Shown here piece by piece: positions 8,072 through 17,399 of a stretch of 57,666 bases of DNA. The notes beneath the pieces are model-generated. The model saw nothing but the letters and a program-made list of their open reading frames with translations, did not search any database and was not told the DNA's origin. A program made the translations under genes and the position numbers. The DNA is from Aneurinibacillus sp. (GTDB lineage Bacteria > Bacillota > UBA5301 > DYFA01): contig DYFA01000063.1 in NCBI GenBank assembly GCA_020725425.1, positions 1 through 57,666 on the forward strand, read 5' to 3'. Every line of letters begins with the position of its first letter. Position 1 is the first letter of the stretch.

Positions 8072-9286
8072 ATGGACAAGAAGCTCACAGTCCCCCTGGC
8101 CGCGCTGTGCACGGTTCCCTTCATCATGGTCCTGGGTAATTCGATGCTGATTCCCGTCCTGCCCGGGATCCGGGCGGTCCTTCACCTCACCCAGCTCCAG
8201 ACCGGCCTCCTGATCACCGCCTTTTCTGTGCCGGCGGGGATCGTCATCGCCTTGATCGGTATCCTCTCGGACCGGGTGGGGCGGCGGACAGTGATCGGGC
8301 CGAGCCTGCTCATTTACGGTCTGGCAGGGGCCCTGGCCGGGCTGGCGGCAGTGGCGCTGCACCGGCCGTACGCCGCGATCCTGGGAGCGCGGGTCCTGCA
8401 GGGGCTCGGCGCGGCGGGGACAGCCCCGGTGGCGATGGCCCTGGTGGGCGACCTCTTTCAAAGCCGGGAGCGGTCCAAGGCCCTCGGTTACCTCGAAGCC
8501 TCCAACGGTCTGGGCAAGGTGCTCAGCCCGGTCCTCGGCGCCGGGGCGGCGTTACTCTCCTGGTACGCCCCGTTCTTTGTCTACGCCGTGCTGGCGGTGC
8601 CGGCTGCCTTCGGTGTCTGGCTCCTCTGCCCGAAGGAGCAGGACAAGCAGCCGCCTCCCCCTTTCCGGCAGTACTTCACCGACCTGACCCAGGTTTTCCA
8701 AAAGAAGCCCGGTTCCCTCGCCGCCTGCTACCTGGCGGGCGGACTCATCCTCTTCACCCTGTTCGGCATGTTGTTCTACTTCTCCGACCGGCTGGAGACG
8801 GTCTACCACTACCGCGGGCTCGTCAAGGGCCTTTTGCTCGCGCTTCCCGTGGCGGCCATGACTCTGACCTCGTTCGCCACGGGGGCTTTCCTTCAGAAGA
8901 GGGCCCATCTGCTCAAGGGTTCTACCGCGCTGGGGCTGGGCCTGGTGGCGGCGTCGCTGGTGCTGCTGGTAGCCGCTCAGGCAAAGCCGTTCCTTACTGC
9001 CGCCCTGGTGACCGCTCTCGGCGTCGGCAACGGGTTCGCCCTGCCGGCCCTCAACACGATGGTGACGAGCGCCGCCGCGGGCAAGACTCGGGGCATGGTC
9101 ACCTCGCTCTACGGCGCGGTGCGTTTCCTCGGCGTGGCCCTGGGTCCCCCCGCCGTCGGCTGGCTGATGCAGTGGGGGCCGAAGATGGTCTACTGGCCGG
9201 TGGCCGCCGCAGCCGCCCTCACCACCGCGGCCGTCCTCCTTCTCCTGGATGACCGCCAGGTGCGTCCCCCGTCTCCGGGAGGATAA
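8072..9286 (+). CDS. MFS transporter, multidrug-resistance type
   Basis: A 404-residue major facilitator protein with about 12 membrane segments. The loop 2-3 motif is GILSDRVGRRTVIGP. The helix 5 motif typical of drug:proton antiporters appears as GLGKVLSPVLGAG (the G-x-x-x-G-P-x-x-G-G region), so an efflux function is likely. The ATG at 8072 has only a poor Shine-Dalgarno site (TAGGGG very close), yet no better start exists in frame. It is transcribed divergently from the DUF441 pair, leaving a 115-nt shared upstream region. Confidence 0.85.
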   Translation: MDKKLTVPLAALCTVPFIMVLGNSMLIPVLPGIRAVLHLTQLQTGLLITAFSVPAGIVIALIGILSDRVGRRTVIGPSLLIYGLAGALAGLAAVALHRPYAAILGARVLQGLGAAGTAPVAMALVGDLFQSRERSKALGYLEASNGLGKVLSPVLGAGAALLSWYAPFFVYAVLAVPAAFGVWLLCPKEQDKQPPPPFRQYFTDLTQVFQKKPGSLAACYLAGGLILFTLFGMLFYFSDRLETVYHYRGLVKGLLLALPVAAMTLTSFATGAFLQKRAHLLKGSTALGLGLVAASLVLLVAAQAKPFLTAALVTALGVGNGFALPALNTMVTSAAAGKTRGMVTSLYGAVRFLGVALGPPAVGWLMQWGPKMVYWPVAAAAALTTAAVLLLLDDRQVRPPSPGG

Positions 9287-9337
9287 GATGCCATTTTGGA
9301 GACCTCCTACCAATTTGCACCATTTTTGGGAGAGCCC

Positions 9338-9381
9338 TTCGACATAATTCGACACGAGCCTGGTACCGGGGGTGCTACAAT
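9338..9381 (+). promoter_or_regulatory. Spo0A-activated promoter of spoIIE
   Basis: Two exact Spo0A boxes, TTCGACA (complement of TGTCGAA), lie at 9338-9344 and 9348-9354 as direct repeats exactly 10 bp apart. TACAAT at 9376-9381 serves as -10. If TTCGAC at 9348-9353 is the -35, the spacer is 22 bp. In Bacillus, the sigma-A, Spo0A-dependent promoters spoIIG and spoIIE have the same unusual 21-22 bp spacing with 0A boxes over the -35. Confidence 0.8.
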
Positions 9382-9408
9382 GGGCTTGTCCGAAAGGGGG
9401 GAGAGTCG

Positions 9409-11892
9409 GTGCGGCACCCAACCGGGGCAGGCTGTCTTCTGCAACTGTCAGGCCTGGAGTCGGCTCCCGCCTTCCCGGTCGTTCACCTGCCTGTCTTGTC
9501 CGTCACCGGGTTTCTCCTGGGGCGAGTCTCGCTGTTCGGCCGGCTTCACCCCTTCGGGCTGGCTTTGGCCGGCGCCTTTGCCGGGGCCGGCGCTCCTTGG
9601 GAGGCGGCGCTCGCCGGCCTGGGGGCCGTCGCCGGACTGGCCTCCCTCGACGTGACCCGGGTCGGGGAGTACCTCCCGGCGCTGCTGCTTCTGGAGGCGG
9701 TGGCGTGGCACCGGCGGACCGCGCCGGGGTCCGCGACCGGGGAGAGAGCTGACCGCCGGTCCGGCCGGGAGCCGGTGTTGCTCTGGACGGCAGCGCTGGG
9801 GACGGTGGCGACGGCGCTCGGCCGGGTGGGGTGGGAGCTCTGGGCCCGCCGCTCGGCCTTCGATCTTGGGCTGCTCCTGCTGGAGGCGGTGGGAGCTGGG
9901 CTGTTGGCAGCGCTGTTGCGGGAAGCGCTGGCCGCGATATCCGGGCTTGGGGCCGGCCGCCGCCCGGGCCGGGAGGAGATCGCCGGTCTGGCGTTGCTGG
10001 CCACTCTCCTTGTGACGGGGCTGGAGGGGTTCGGCCTCGGTGCGCTCTCGCTTCAGGACGCCGCCACCCGCTGGGTAGTGCTCGCCGCGGCCTGGGGGGC
10101 CGGGGCGGGCGCCGGGGCGGTGGCCGGCACGGTGACCGGCTGCGTGGGGATGTTGCTCGGCAACGTGCCCTTGTACTTCGTGAGCGCTTACGCCCTTGCC
10201 GGGACTCTCGGCGGCTTGGTGCGGGAGTGGGGTAAGCCGGCGGTGGCCGGCGGGTTCTTCCTCGGCACTCTCATTCTCAGCTATCAGATACCCCGGGCGG
10301 GGGAGTTGACTGGCGTCCTGTTGGCCACCGGCCTGGCGGCACTGGCCTTCAGCGTCACGCCGGCCAGTCTCGCCGCCTGCCTGGCAGCGGGATGGCCAAC
10401 CGGGCGGCGGGCCAGGACGAGCCGCAGGGTTGAAGCGGACAAGCTCCAGGAGACGTTCGCCCGCCGGCTGCAAGACTTCTCCTCCGTCTTCAAGGAACTG
10501 GCGCGCATCTTCCGCGTGCCCCCGCCCCCCTACGGAGAAGGCGAACGGCCCGAGTTGGCCCGACTCATGGAGGCCGTGGCTGAGCGGGCCTGTGTCTCCT
10601 GCGCCGAGGCGACCGAGTGCTGGAAAGACCGCTTCTACCTGACCTACCGGGACGTGATGGAGTTGCTCAGCCGGGCGGAGACGCTGGGCCGGGCCACTCT
10701 GCTCGATGTGCCGGAGGGTTTGCGCCGCTGCCCCCAGGTCCACAAGGTCGTCTCCGCCGTCAACCAACTGCTCGAGCTGAACAAGCTCAATTCGCTCTGG
10801 GAGCGGAAGGTGACCGAGAGCAAGCAGATCGTGTACGGCCAGCTCAACGGGGTGGCGGAGTTGATGGAGAGCCTGGCCCGGGAAGCCCGGCTGGGCGCCG
10901 CCGGCGCCTGCACCGAGTGGGAGGAAGAGGTCCGGGCGGTGCTGGATCGCTACGGCGTTCCGGTCGAGGACGTGGCCGCCACGACCTTGAGCAAGGGAAG
11001 GGTGGCGATCGAGGTGCGCCGGCGCCCGTGCGACGGCCGGGAGCAGTGCCGCCGCCTCCTTCCGGAGCTGCTCACCCAGGCGGTCGGTCAGGCCTACAGC
11101 CTGTATGAGTCGGAGTGCGGGCGGGCCAGCCGCCGCGACCGCTGCCTCCTGCGCTACCTGCCGGAGCGGGCCTACGACCTGGTGGTCCAGGTGGCCAAGT
11201 GCGCCGGGAACGGCGGCCAGATCTGCGGGGACTCCCACGCGGTGATCGACCTCCCGGGAGGCAAGACGGCGGTCGTGCTCTCCGACGGCATGGGCGTCGG
11301 CCCCGAGGCGGCGCTGGAGAGTTCCGCAGCGATCGACGTGCTGACCCAGCTCATGAAGGCGGGGTTCGAGCGGGAGTTCGCCGTCCGCACCGTCAACTCG
11401 ATCCTGCTCCTGCGCTCCCAGGACGAGAGCTTCGCCACCGTGGACATGATGCTGGTGGATCTTTACACGGGGGAGGCCGAGTTCGTCAAGATCGGCGCCT
11501 GTCCCTCCTATATCCGACGGGACGGCGAGGTCCGCGTCGTCGAGCGGCCGTCGCTCCCGGCAGGCATTCTGAGCGCGATCGACGTCGAGGTGAAGGAACT
11601 GCTCCTGCGCCCCGGCGACCTTGTGGTCATGGTGACCGACGGGTTGCTCGAGGGCGAGGGTCCCGCCCAGGCGGGAAGAGAGCCCTCGGACTGGATTCCG
11701 GCGGCGCTGGCCGGGTTCACGGAGATCGATCCGGCCGCCGTCGCCCAGAAACTTTTGGCGCAGGCCCGCATGACCCGCGGTGATCGAGTCGGGGATGACA
11801 TGACGGTGCTGGTGAGCCAGGTAAAGCGGCGAGCGGACTTCTGCCTCCCCCAAGCCCTCGTCGGCGCCTGGCCGGACGCCCGCCTCGTCTGA
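9409..11892 (+). CDS. spoIIE: Stage II sporulation protein E, membrane serine phosphatase
   Basis: SpoIIE dephosphorylates the anti-anti-sigma factor SpoIIAA to release sigma-F in the forespore, and it interacts with FtsZ at the polar septum. The 827-residue length matches the family. About ten membrane segments (residues 20-330) are followed by a Cys-containing linker (CVSCAEATECWKD) and a helical regulatory region. The C-terminal PP2C domain starts near residue 590, with metal-binding acidic residues in VVLSDGMGVGPEA and VMVTDGLLEG. The GTG at 9409 follows GGGGGAG. It is preceded by a Spo0A-type promoter and followed by a strong terminator at 11923-11946. It is not linked to other sporulation genes here. 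Confidence 0.95.
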   Translation: MRHPTGAGCLLQLSGLESAPAFPVVHLPVLSVTGFLLGRVSLFGRLHPFGLALAGAFAGAGAPWEAALAGLGAVAGLASLDVTRVGEYLPALLLLEAVAWHRRTAPGSATGERADRRSGREPVLLWTAALGTVATALGRVGWELWARRSAFDLGLLLLEAVGAGLLAALLREALAAISGLGAGRRPGREEIAGLALLATLLVTGLEGFGLGALSLQDAATRWVVLAAAWGAGAGAGAVAGTVTGCVGMLLGNVPLYFVSAYALAGTLGGLVREWGKPAVAGGFFLGTLILSYQIPRAGELTGVLLATGLAALAFSVTPASLAACLAAGWPTGRRARTSRRVEADKLQETFARRLQDFSSVFKELARIFRVPPPPYGEGERPELARLMEAVAERACVSCAEATECWKDRFYLTYRDVMELLSRAETLGRATLLDVPEGLRRCPQVHKVVSAVNQLLELNKLNSLWERKVTESKQIVYGQLNGVAELMESLAREARLGAAGACTEWEEEVRAVLDRYGVPVEDVAATTLSKGRVAIEVRRRPCDGREQCRRLLPELLTQAVGQAYSLYESECGRASRRDRCLLRYLPERAYDLVVQVAKCAGNGGQICGDSHAVIDLPGGKTAVVLSDGMGVGPEAALESSAAIDVLTQLMKAGFEREFAVRTVNSILLLRSQDESFATVDMMLVDLYTGEAEFVKIGACPSYIRRDGEVRVVERPSLPAGILSAIDVEVKELLLRPGDLVVMVTDGLLEGEGPAQAGREPSDWIPAALAGFTEIDPAAVAQKLLAQARMTRGDRVGDDMTVLVSQVKRRADFCLPQALVGAWPDARLV

Positions 11893-11922
11893 CCTCCCCC
11901 CGTCCCCGGCCCACCTGCGCCC

Positions 11923-11946
11923 GGCTGCCGCAAGGCAGCCTTTTTT
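11923..11946 (+). terminator. Rho-independent terminator of spoIIE
   Basis: GGCTGCC (11923-11929), a GCAA tetraloop, GGCAGCC (11934-11940), then TTTTTT. It separates spoIIE from tilS and argues against tilS starts upstream of about 11950. Confidence 0.95.
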
Positions 11947-12021
11947 CTGTTCTTGGGCATACTGGAGCTCGCTGACAGGAAGCTCTCTATGGGCGGCGAA
12001 GAGTACAGCGGGGGTGGGAGA

Positions 12022-13521
12022 GTGGCGGACCTCCTCGGGCAGGTGCGGCGGACGATCGAGCGGCACCGCATGCTAGCCTCGGGCGACCGGGTCGTGGTGG
12101 CCGTCTCCGGCGGCCCCGACTCGGTGGCGCTTGCCCATCTCCTCTGGCGGCTCGCCGGCGAGTATTCCCTCTCCCTCCATGTGGCCCACCTGAACCACCA
12201 GTTTCGGGGGGAGGAGTCCGAGGCCGAGGCGCGCCTGGTGGCGGAACTCGCCGCCGGTTGGGGCTTGCCCTGCACGGTGGAGGCGGTGGATGTCCCGGCT
12301 TATCTCGCCCTTCACGGGGGATCGGCCGAGGCGGTAGCCCGGCGGCTGCGGTACGCCTTTCTGGAACGGGTGGCCCGGGCGGCCGACGCCTCCCGGATCG
12401 CCCTCGGTCACCAGGCCGACGACCTGGCCGAGACGGTGTTGATGAACCTGTTGCGCGGCGCCGGTCCCCGCGGCCTCTCCGGCATCCCGCCGGTCCGGGC
12501 CGGGCGATACATCCGTCCGCTGCTCGAGACCGGCCGGGGGGAGATCCTGGCGTACCTCGAGGCGGAAGGGCTGCCTTACCGCCTGGACTCCTCCAACGCC
12601 TCCCCGGTCTTCTTCCGCAACCGCGTCCGGCATCAACTCCTGCCCTACCTGGAGCGCGAGTTCGCCCCGAACCTCCGGGCCATCCTGGCCCGGACCGCCG
12701 ACATCCTGCGGGCGGAAGACGAATACCTGGAAGGAGTGGCCGCTCACCTCCGGACGGCGCTGATGACGGCGCGTCGGGGAAAGGGGTCCGCAACTGTCCT
12801 CGATGGGTTCACCTACGACTGCGCGGACCTGGCGGGCCTGCCGCCGGCGCTCCTGCGCCGGCTGGTCCGGCAGGTCTGGGCGGAGCTCGCCGGCGAGGCG
12901 GCGGAAGCCGAAGAGGACTTCCCCGGTGAGGGGCGCCTCAGCTACGAGCGGGTCGAGGCGGTCGTGGCCCTGGTCCGCGAGGGGCGAACCGGCGCCCGCC
13001 TGGAGCTGCCGGGCGGTGTTACCGTCCGCCGCCGCTACACCCAACTGCTCTGGGAGCGCTGTCCGCCCGGCCAGGCTGAGCCCGTTCCAGTCCCTCCGGT
13101 GGAACTGAAGGTGCCGGGTGAGACGTTAATCCCCGCGACGGGATTGATCCTGGAGGTGGAAGAACGGGCGGTGACCGACGCCGCGGAGGCTGCCCGGCTG
13201 GTGGAGGAGGTCAAAGCCGCCGGGCCCTTCTCCGCCGCCCTCGACGCCGATCGGCTGGAACCGCCGCTCGTGGCGCGCCGGCGGCGCCCGGGCGACCGGT
13301 TCCGGCCGTTGGGAGCGCCAGGGGAGAAGAAGCTCAAGGATTACCTGATCGACGCCAAAATCCCGGCGGAGGAGCGGAAGAATCTCGTCCTGGTGGCCGA
13401 CCGGCAGGGAAGGCGCCCGGTATGGCTGGTCGGCGACCGGCCGGCCGAGGCGGTGAAGGTCACCGGCGCCACCCGCCGGGTCCTGCTTCTTAGGGTCTGC
13501 CCAGCCCGCTGCGAATTGTAA
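12022..13521 (+). CDS. tilS: tRNA(Ile)-lysidine synthase
   Basis: TilS makes lysidine at C34 of tRNA-Ile(CAU), changing it from Met to Ile identity and AUG to AUA reading. The PP-loop ATP-binding motif SGGPDS is at about residues 29-34 of the 499-residue product. HLNHQFRGEESEAEA and GHQADDLAETVLMNLLRG follow, as in all TilS. The C-terminal TilS domain includes ARRRRPGDRFRPLG and KKLKDYLIDAKIP. I chose GTG 12022 because it gives the usual family N-terminus; ATG 11989 and TTG 11953 are alternatives. tilS followed by ftsH is a standard Firmicutes arrangement. Its last bases contain the -35 of the ftsH promoter. Confidence 0.95.
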   Translation: MADLLGQVRRTIERHRMLASGDRVVVAVSGGPDSVALAHLLWRLAGEYSLSLHVAHLNHQFRGEESEAEARLVAELAAGWGLPCTVEAVDVPAYLALHGGSAEAVARRLRYAFLERVARAADASRIALGHQADDLAETVLMNLLRGAGPRGLSGIPPVRAGRYIRPLLETGRGEILAYLEAEGLPYRLDSSNASPVFFRNRVRHQLLPYLEREFAPNLRAILARTADILRAEDEYLEGVAAHLRTALMTARRGKGSATVLDGFTYDCADLAGLPPALLRRLVRQVWAELAGEAAEAEEDFPGEGRLSYERVEAVVALVREGRTGARLELPGGVTVRRRYTQLLWERCPPGQAEPVPVPPVELKVPGETLIPATGLILEVEERAVTDAAEAARLVEEVKAAGPFSAALDADRLEPPLVARRRRPGDRFRPLGAPGEKKLKDYLIDAKIPAEERKNLVLVADRQGRRPVWLVGDRPAEAVKVTGATRRVLLLRVCPARCEL

Positions 13522-13544
13522 AGCTCTTCCGTGCTGTGCTATAA
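13515..13544 (+). promoter_or_regulatory. Sigma-A promoter of ftsH
   Basis: TTGTAA (13515-13520) and a consensus TATAAT (13539-13544), 18 nt apart. The -35 overlaps the end of tilS, so ftsH can be expressed independently of it. Confidence 0.75.
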
Positions 13545-13576
13545 TTAAGTGCTGCCTTTTGAGAGGAGGCTCTTGG

Positions 13577-15511
13577 TTGAACAAGTTCCTGCGGAGCTTC
13601 ATCCTGTACGTGCTCCTGGCGGTGCTGCTCGTCTCCGTCGCCTCGAGCTTCACGCCTGGCCCGGAGCCGAAGGTCCAGATGAAGTTCTCCGAGTTCGTTT
13701 CTCAGGTCAACGCCGGCAAGGTGCGCAGCGTCACCTTCATCGGCGAGCAGGAGCTGGAGGGGAGGACCGAGGACGGCAAGGCCTTCACCACCACTCTGCC
13801 TCCGCAGACGGACAACCTGGTGACCCTCCTGCAGAGCAAGAACGTCGAGGTATCGGCGAAGCCGACGCCCACCCCGCCGTGGTGGATGCAGATTCTGCCG
13901 AACCTGATCACCCTGGTGATCTTCATCGGGGTCTGGCTGTTCATCCTCAACCAGATGCAGGGGGGCGGCAACCGGGCGCTGTCCTTCGGCAAGTCCCGGG
14001 CTCGGCTCCACACGGAGGATAAGCCCAAAGTCACCTTCGACGACGTCGCCGGCCTGGATGAAGCCAAGACGGAGCTCCAGGAAATCGTGGAGTTTCTGAA
14101 ACATCCCCGCCGGTTCGTCGAGGTGGGCGCCAAGATCCCGAAGGGGGTCCTCCTGGTGGGGCCGCCAGGTACCGGGAAGACGCTCCTCGGGCGGGCGATC
14201 GCCGGGGAGGCGGGAGTGCCCTTCTTCTCCATCTCCGGCTCTGACTTCGTGGAGATGTTCGTCGGAGTGGGTGCCGCCCGGGTGCGGGACCTCTTCGACA
14301 CGGCGAAGAAGAACGCCCCGTGCATCGTCTTCATCGACGAGATCGACGCCGTCGGGCGCCAGCGCGGCGCGGGATTGGGCGGCGGCCATGACGAGCGAGA
14401 GCAGACCCTGAACCAGCTCCTGGTCGAGATGGATGGGTTCGAGACGAACTCGGGGGTCATCATCCTGGCGGCCACCAACCGACCCGACGTGCTCGATCCG
14501 GCGCTGTTGCGGCCGGGCCGCTTCGACCGGCAGGTCGTGGTCGACCGGCCCGACGTGGTCGGGCGGGAGGAGATCCTGAAGATCTACGCCAAGAACAAGC
14601 CGCTGGCCGAAGAGGTGGACCTCAAGACGCTGGCCCGGCGGACCCCCGGCTTCACCGGCGCGGACCTCGAGAACCTGATGAACGAGGCGGCGATCCTCGC
14701 GGCGCGGCGGCTGAAGCGGAAGATCACCATGGAGGAATGCAACGAGGCCATCGACCGGGTGATGATGGGCCCCGAGCACCGAAAGCGGGTCATGAGCGAG
14801 AAGGACAAAATGGTCTTCGCCTACCACGAGGCGGGCCATGCGGTCGTCGCCCACTTCCAGGAGCATATGGACCCGGTGCACAAGGTCTCGATCATCGGGC
14901 GGGGCATCGCCGGCGGGTACACCATGTACGTGCCGGTCGAGGACAAGTATGTGACCACCAAGACGGAGCTCTTGGAGTACCTGGCGGCGTCGTTGGCCGG
15001 GCGGGCCGCCGAGGATCTGGTCTTCGGCGAGATTTCCACCGGCGCCGAGTCGGACCTGGACCGCGTCACCAAGCTGGCCCGGAAGATGATCACCGAGTAC
15101 GGGATGAGCGAGGAACTCGGGCCTCTGTCCCTCGGCCGGGCCCACGAGGAGCAGATCTTCCTCGGCCGGGACATCGCCCGGGAGCGGAACTACTCGGAAG
15201 AGGTGGCGGCCAAGATCGACCGGGAGGTCCGGCGGATCGTGGAGCGGCAGTACGCCAGGGCCAAGACCATCCTGCAGGAACACCGGGCGGAGCTCGACCG
15301 GGTGGCGGAGGCTCTTCGCGACCGGGAGACGCTGACCGGGGAAGAGTTCCGGCGGGTCGTGGCCGGCGAGCCGCGGGAGGCGGCGGCCCGAGTGCCGGAG
15401 CAGCCGGGCGGAGCGGGAGCCGGCGCAGCTGCGGCGAAGACGGTGCCTGAGCCGGGGCGGCCGGAGAAGCAGAAGAAGCCGCGGGTGGTCATCGAGGGCA
15501 ATCCTGCCTGA
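13577..15511 (+). CDS. ftsH: ATP-dependent zinc metalloprotease FtsH
   Basis: A membrane-anchored AAA+ protease for quality control of membrane and short-lived cytoplasmic proteins. Two transmembrane segments (about residues 4-24 and 108-128) flank an extracytoplasmic domain. The AAA domain has Walker A GPPGTGKT (about 195), Walker B VFIDEIDA, and the second region of homology ending in RPGRFDRQ. The protease site is HEAGHAVV (about 416), with the third zinc ligand Asp expected in [11 protein letters not shown]. The product has 644 residues, the usual length. The TTG at 13577 sits 7 nt after AGGAGG; an in-frame TTG at 13559 overlaps that site. The C-terminal tail is rich in Ala, Gly and Pro. 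Confidence 0.97.
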   Translation: MNKFLRSFILYVLLAVLLVSVASSFTPGPEPKVQMKFSEFVSQVNAGKVRSVTFIGEQELEGRTEDGKAFTTTLPPQTDNLVTLLQSKNVEVSAKPTPTPPWWMQILPNLITLVIFIGVWLFILNQMQGGGNRALSFGKSRARLHTEDKPKVTFDDVAGLDEAKTELQEIVEFLKHPRRFVEVGAKIPKGVLLVGPPGTGKTLLGRAIAGEAGVPFFSISGSDFVEMFVGVGAARVRDLFDTAKKNAPCIVFIDEIDAVGRQRGAGLGGGHDEREQTLNQLLVEMDGFETNSGVIILAATNRPDVLDPALLRPGRFDRQVVVDRPDVVGREEILKIYAKNKPLAEEVDLKTLARRTPGFTGADLENLMNEAAILAARRLKRKITMEECNEAIDRVMMGPEHRKRVMSEKDKMVFAYHEAGHAVVAHFQEHMDPVHKVSIIGRGIAGGYTMYVPVEDKYVTTKTELLEYLAASLAGRAAEDLVFGEISTGAESDLDRVTKLARKMITEYGMSEELGPLSLGRAHEEQIFLGRDIARERNYSEEVAAKIDREVRRIVERQYARAKTILQEHRAELDRVAEALRDRETLTGEEFRRVVAGEPREAAARVPEQPGGAGAGAAAAKTVPEPGRPEKQKKPRVVIEGNPA

Positions 15512-15546
15512 CACTCGGAGGAAACGCGGCAGGCGGCGAGGAAATA

Positions 15547-15576
15547 AAGGCCCACCGGGGCACGCCCGGGGGCCTT
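15547..15576 (+). terminator. Probable terminator after ftsH
   Basis: AAGGCCC, bulged A, CCGGG pairs with CCCGG GGGCCTT (15547-15576). Only a short T-rich stretch follows, so termination may be partial. Confidence 0.5.
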
Positions 15577-15630
15577 ATCTCATGGTGCCACAACCGCGGG
15601 GCGGAGGCTCCGGGGAGAGGAGGGTCGCCG

Positions 15631-16152
15631 ATGAGCACGGCGCTTGTGGTGATCGACATGCTTGAAGATTTCCTGTCGCCGTCCGGAAACCTTTATATCG
15701 GGCCGGAGGCCGGCCGGGTGATTCCGGCGGTAGCGGTCGAACTGGAACGGGCCCGGGCGGAGGGGTGGCCGGTGATCTTCGTTTGCGATTCGCACCGGGA
15801 GGGCGACCCGGAGTTCGCGATGTGGCCGGACCACTGCCTTTGCGGCTCGCAAGGGGCGGCCGTCATACCCGCCCTAGCACCGCGCCCCGGCGAGCCGGTC
15901 ATCGCCAAGCGGCGGTACAGCGCCTTCTTCGGCACCGATCTCGACCTGACGCTGCGGGAACGGGGGGTGGAGGAGGTTGTGCTGGTGGGGGTCTGCACCA
16001 ACATCTGCGTCCTGTACACGGCCGCCGACGCCCGGATGCTGAACTATTCCGTGACGGTCGTCGCCCCGGCGACCGCCTCCTTCGACCGGGCGGCCCACGA
16101 CTTCGCCCTCCAGCAGATGGAGACGGTCCTCGGCTGCCAGGTGCGCAGGTAA
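15631..16152 (+). CDS. Isochorismatase-like cysteine hydrolase (nicotinamidase-related)
   Basis: A 173-residue enzyme of the cysteine hydrolase superfamily that includes nicotinamidase PncA and isochorismatases. The catalytic triad is visible: Asp9 in VVIDMLEDF, Lys in VIAKRRYSAF (about 91), and Cys in GVCTNICVLYTA (about 128). The usual cis-peptide region V-G-V-C-T-N-I is intact. A metal site of the PncA type is suggested by DSHREGDPEF. The substrate may be nicotinamide or another small amide. The ATG follows GGAGAGGAGG. It lies between ftsH and folP, with 22 nt to folP, so it may be read into the folate operon. Confidence 0.8.
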   Translation: MSTALVVIDMLEDFLSPSGNLYIGPEAGRVIPAVAVELERARAEGWPVIFVCDSHREGDPEFAMWPDHCLCGSQGAAVIPALAPRPGEPVIAKRRYSAFFGTDLDLTLRERGVEEVVLVGVCTNICVLYTAADARMLNYSVTVVAPATASFDRAAHDFALQQMETVLGCQVRR

Positions 16153-16174
16153 CGCAGGCAGGAGGCGGCGGAGC

Positions 16175-17395
16175 GTGGTGGAGATGCGCAAGGTCCGGGT
16201 CGTGCGCCTGGAGAGCCGGGCGGAGGCGCGGCGGGCCCTCCAGGAGATCGGAGTCGACCCGGCGGGCGTCGACCTCATGCTGCCCAAGCTGCGCCACCAC
16301 CTCTTCCGGCTTCACCAGGTGCCGCTGCGGGCGGCCATTCTGTTGAAGCAGGAGATGCTGGCCCGGGGCGGGGAGGCGGCGGTCTCCCGGGAGGTGGCCG
16401 CCCTTGCGGCGGAGGCCACCGACGTCCTGCTCTCCGGCACGGAGGCGCAGTTTGCCTCGCTCCTCACGAAGCTGCGGACCCAGCCGTTCGGGCTGGCCGG
16501 GTGGGCCGACGAGCTCGAGACGGCGCTGCGGGCGGTGGAAGGCGAAGGGCGGCCGGCCGTGTTCGAGCTCCCCCGCCACCCGCTCCCTCTGGGCGCGCGG
16601 ACCTACGTGATGGGCATCCTCAACTTGACGCCCGATTCCTTCTCCGACGGAGGGCGCTACCCGACAGTGGAGGCGGCGGTGGCGGCGGCCGAGGCGATGG
16701 TGGAAGAGGGCGCCGATCTGATCGACCTTGGTGGGGAGTCCACCCGCCCCGGGGCGCTCCCGGTACCGGTCGAAGAGGAGCTGCGCCGGGTGGTGCCGGT
16801 GGCGGAGCAGCTGGCCGAACGGCTGCCGGTGCCTCTCTCGGTCGATACGACCAAGGTGGAGGTGGCTAAAGCGGCGCTGGAGGGCGGAGTGGAGGTCGTC
16901 AACGACACGAGCGGCCTCACCGCCGCGCCGGAGCTGGCCCGCGTGGCGCAGGCCCATGGAGCCGGTCTGGTCTTGATGCACCGCCGGGGAGAGCCGGCGA
17001 CCATGCAGGACAACCCCGTCTACGTCGACCTGTGGGGCGAGGTCCTGGAGCACTTGGCGACCGGGGTGCGGCGGGCGGAGGAGGCCGGCGTCCCCCGCTC
17101 CCGGCTGGTGGTCGACCCGGGGATCGGCTTCGGGAAAACCGTCGAGCACAACCTGGCCCTCCTCCGCCACCTGGAGGAACTGCAGGTCTTGGGGTTGCCA
17201 GTCCTGGTGGGGACCTCCCGCAAGAGTCTCATCGGGCGGGTGTTGGACCTGCCGGTGGAGGAGCGGCTTGAAGGAACGCTGGCCACTCTGGTGCTGGCGG
17301 TGGCCAAGGGAGCGGACTTCGTGCGGGTGCACGACGTCCGGGCGGCGGTGCGGGCGGTGCGTATGGCCGACGCCGTGGTCAGAGGGAGAGGATAA
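16175..17395 (+). CDS. folP: Dihydropteroate synthase with N-terminal extension
   Basis: Condenses 6-hydroxymethyl-dihydropterin pyrophosphate with p-aminobenzoate to dihydropteroate. The catalytic TIM barrel begins near residue 140 with MGILNLTPDSFSDGG and continues with IDLGGESTRPGA, the DHPS pterin and pABA signatures. VDPGIGFGKTVEHN and GTSRKSLIG (FGKT-type and SRK motifs) follow. About 135 extra N-terminal residues (DPAGVDLMLPKL..., ILLKQEMLARGGEAAVSR) form a domain seen in DHPS of several Clostridia; its function is unknown to me. The GTG at 16175 follows GGAGG by 9 nt. folB follows after 4 nt. Confidence 0.93.
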   Translation: MVEMRKVRVVRLESRAEARRALQEIGVDPAGVDLMLPKLRHHLFRLHQVPLRAAILLKQEMLARGGEAAVSREVAALAAEATDVLLSGTEAQFASLLTKLRTQPFGLAGWADELETALRAVEGEGRPAVFELPRHPLPLGARTYVMGILNLTPDSFSDGGRYPTVEAAVAAAEAMVEEGADLIDLGGESTRPGALPVPVEEELRRVVPVAEQLAERLPVPLSVDTTKVEVAKAALEGGVEVVNDTSGLTAAPELARVAQAHGAGLVLMHRRGEPATMQDNPVYVDLWGEVLEHLATGVRRAEEAGVPRSRLVVDPGIGFGKTVEHNLALLRHLEELQVLGLPVLVGTSRKSLIGRVLDLPVEERLEGTLATLVLAVAKGADFVRVHDVRAAVRAVRMADAVVRGRG

Positions 17396-17399
17396 CCGG

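Noticed and set aside
9448-12066. Very long open frame (872 codons) on the minus strand opposite spoIIE
   Set aside because: High GC keeps antisense frames open. The product is low-complexity (His, Gln, Arg, Pro) and the + strand carries a full SpoIIE. The same applies to the long antisense frames at 13490-15514 and 25313-27442.
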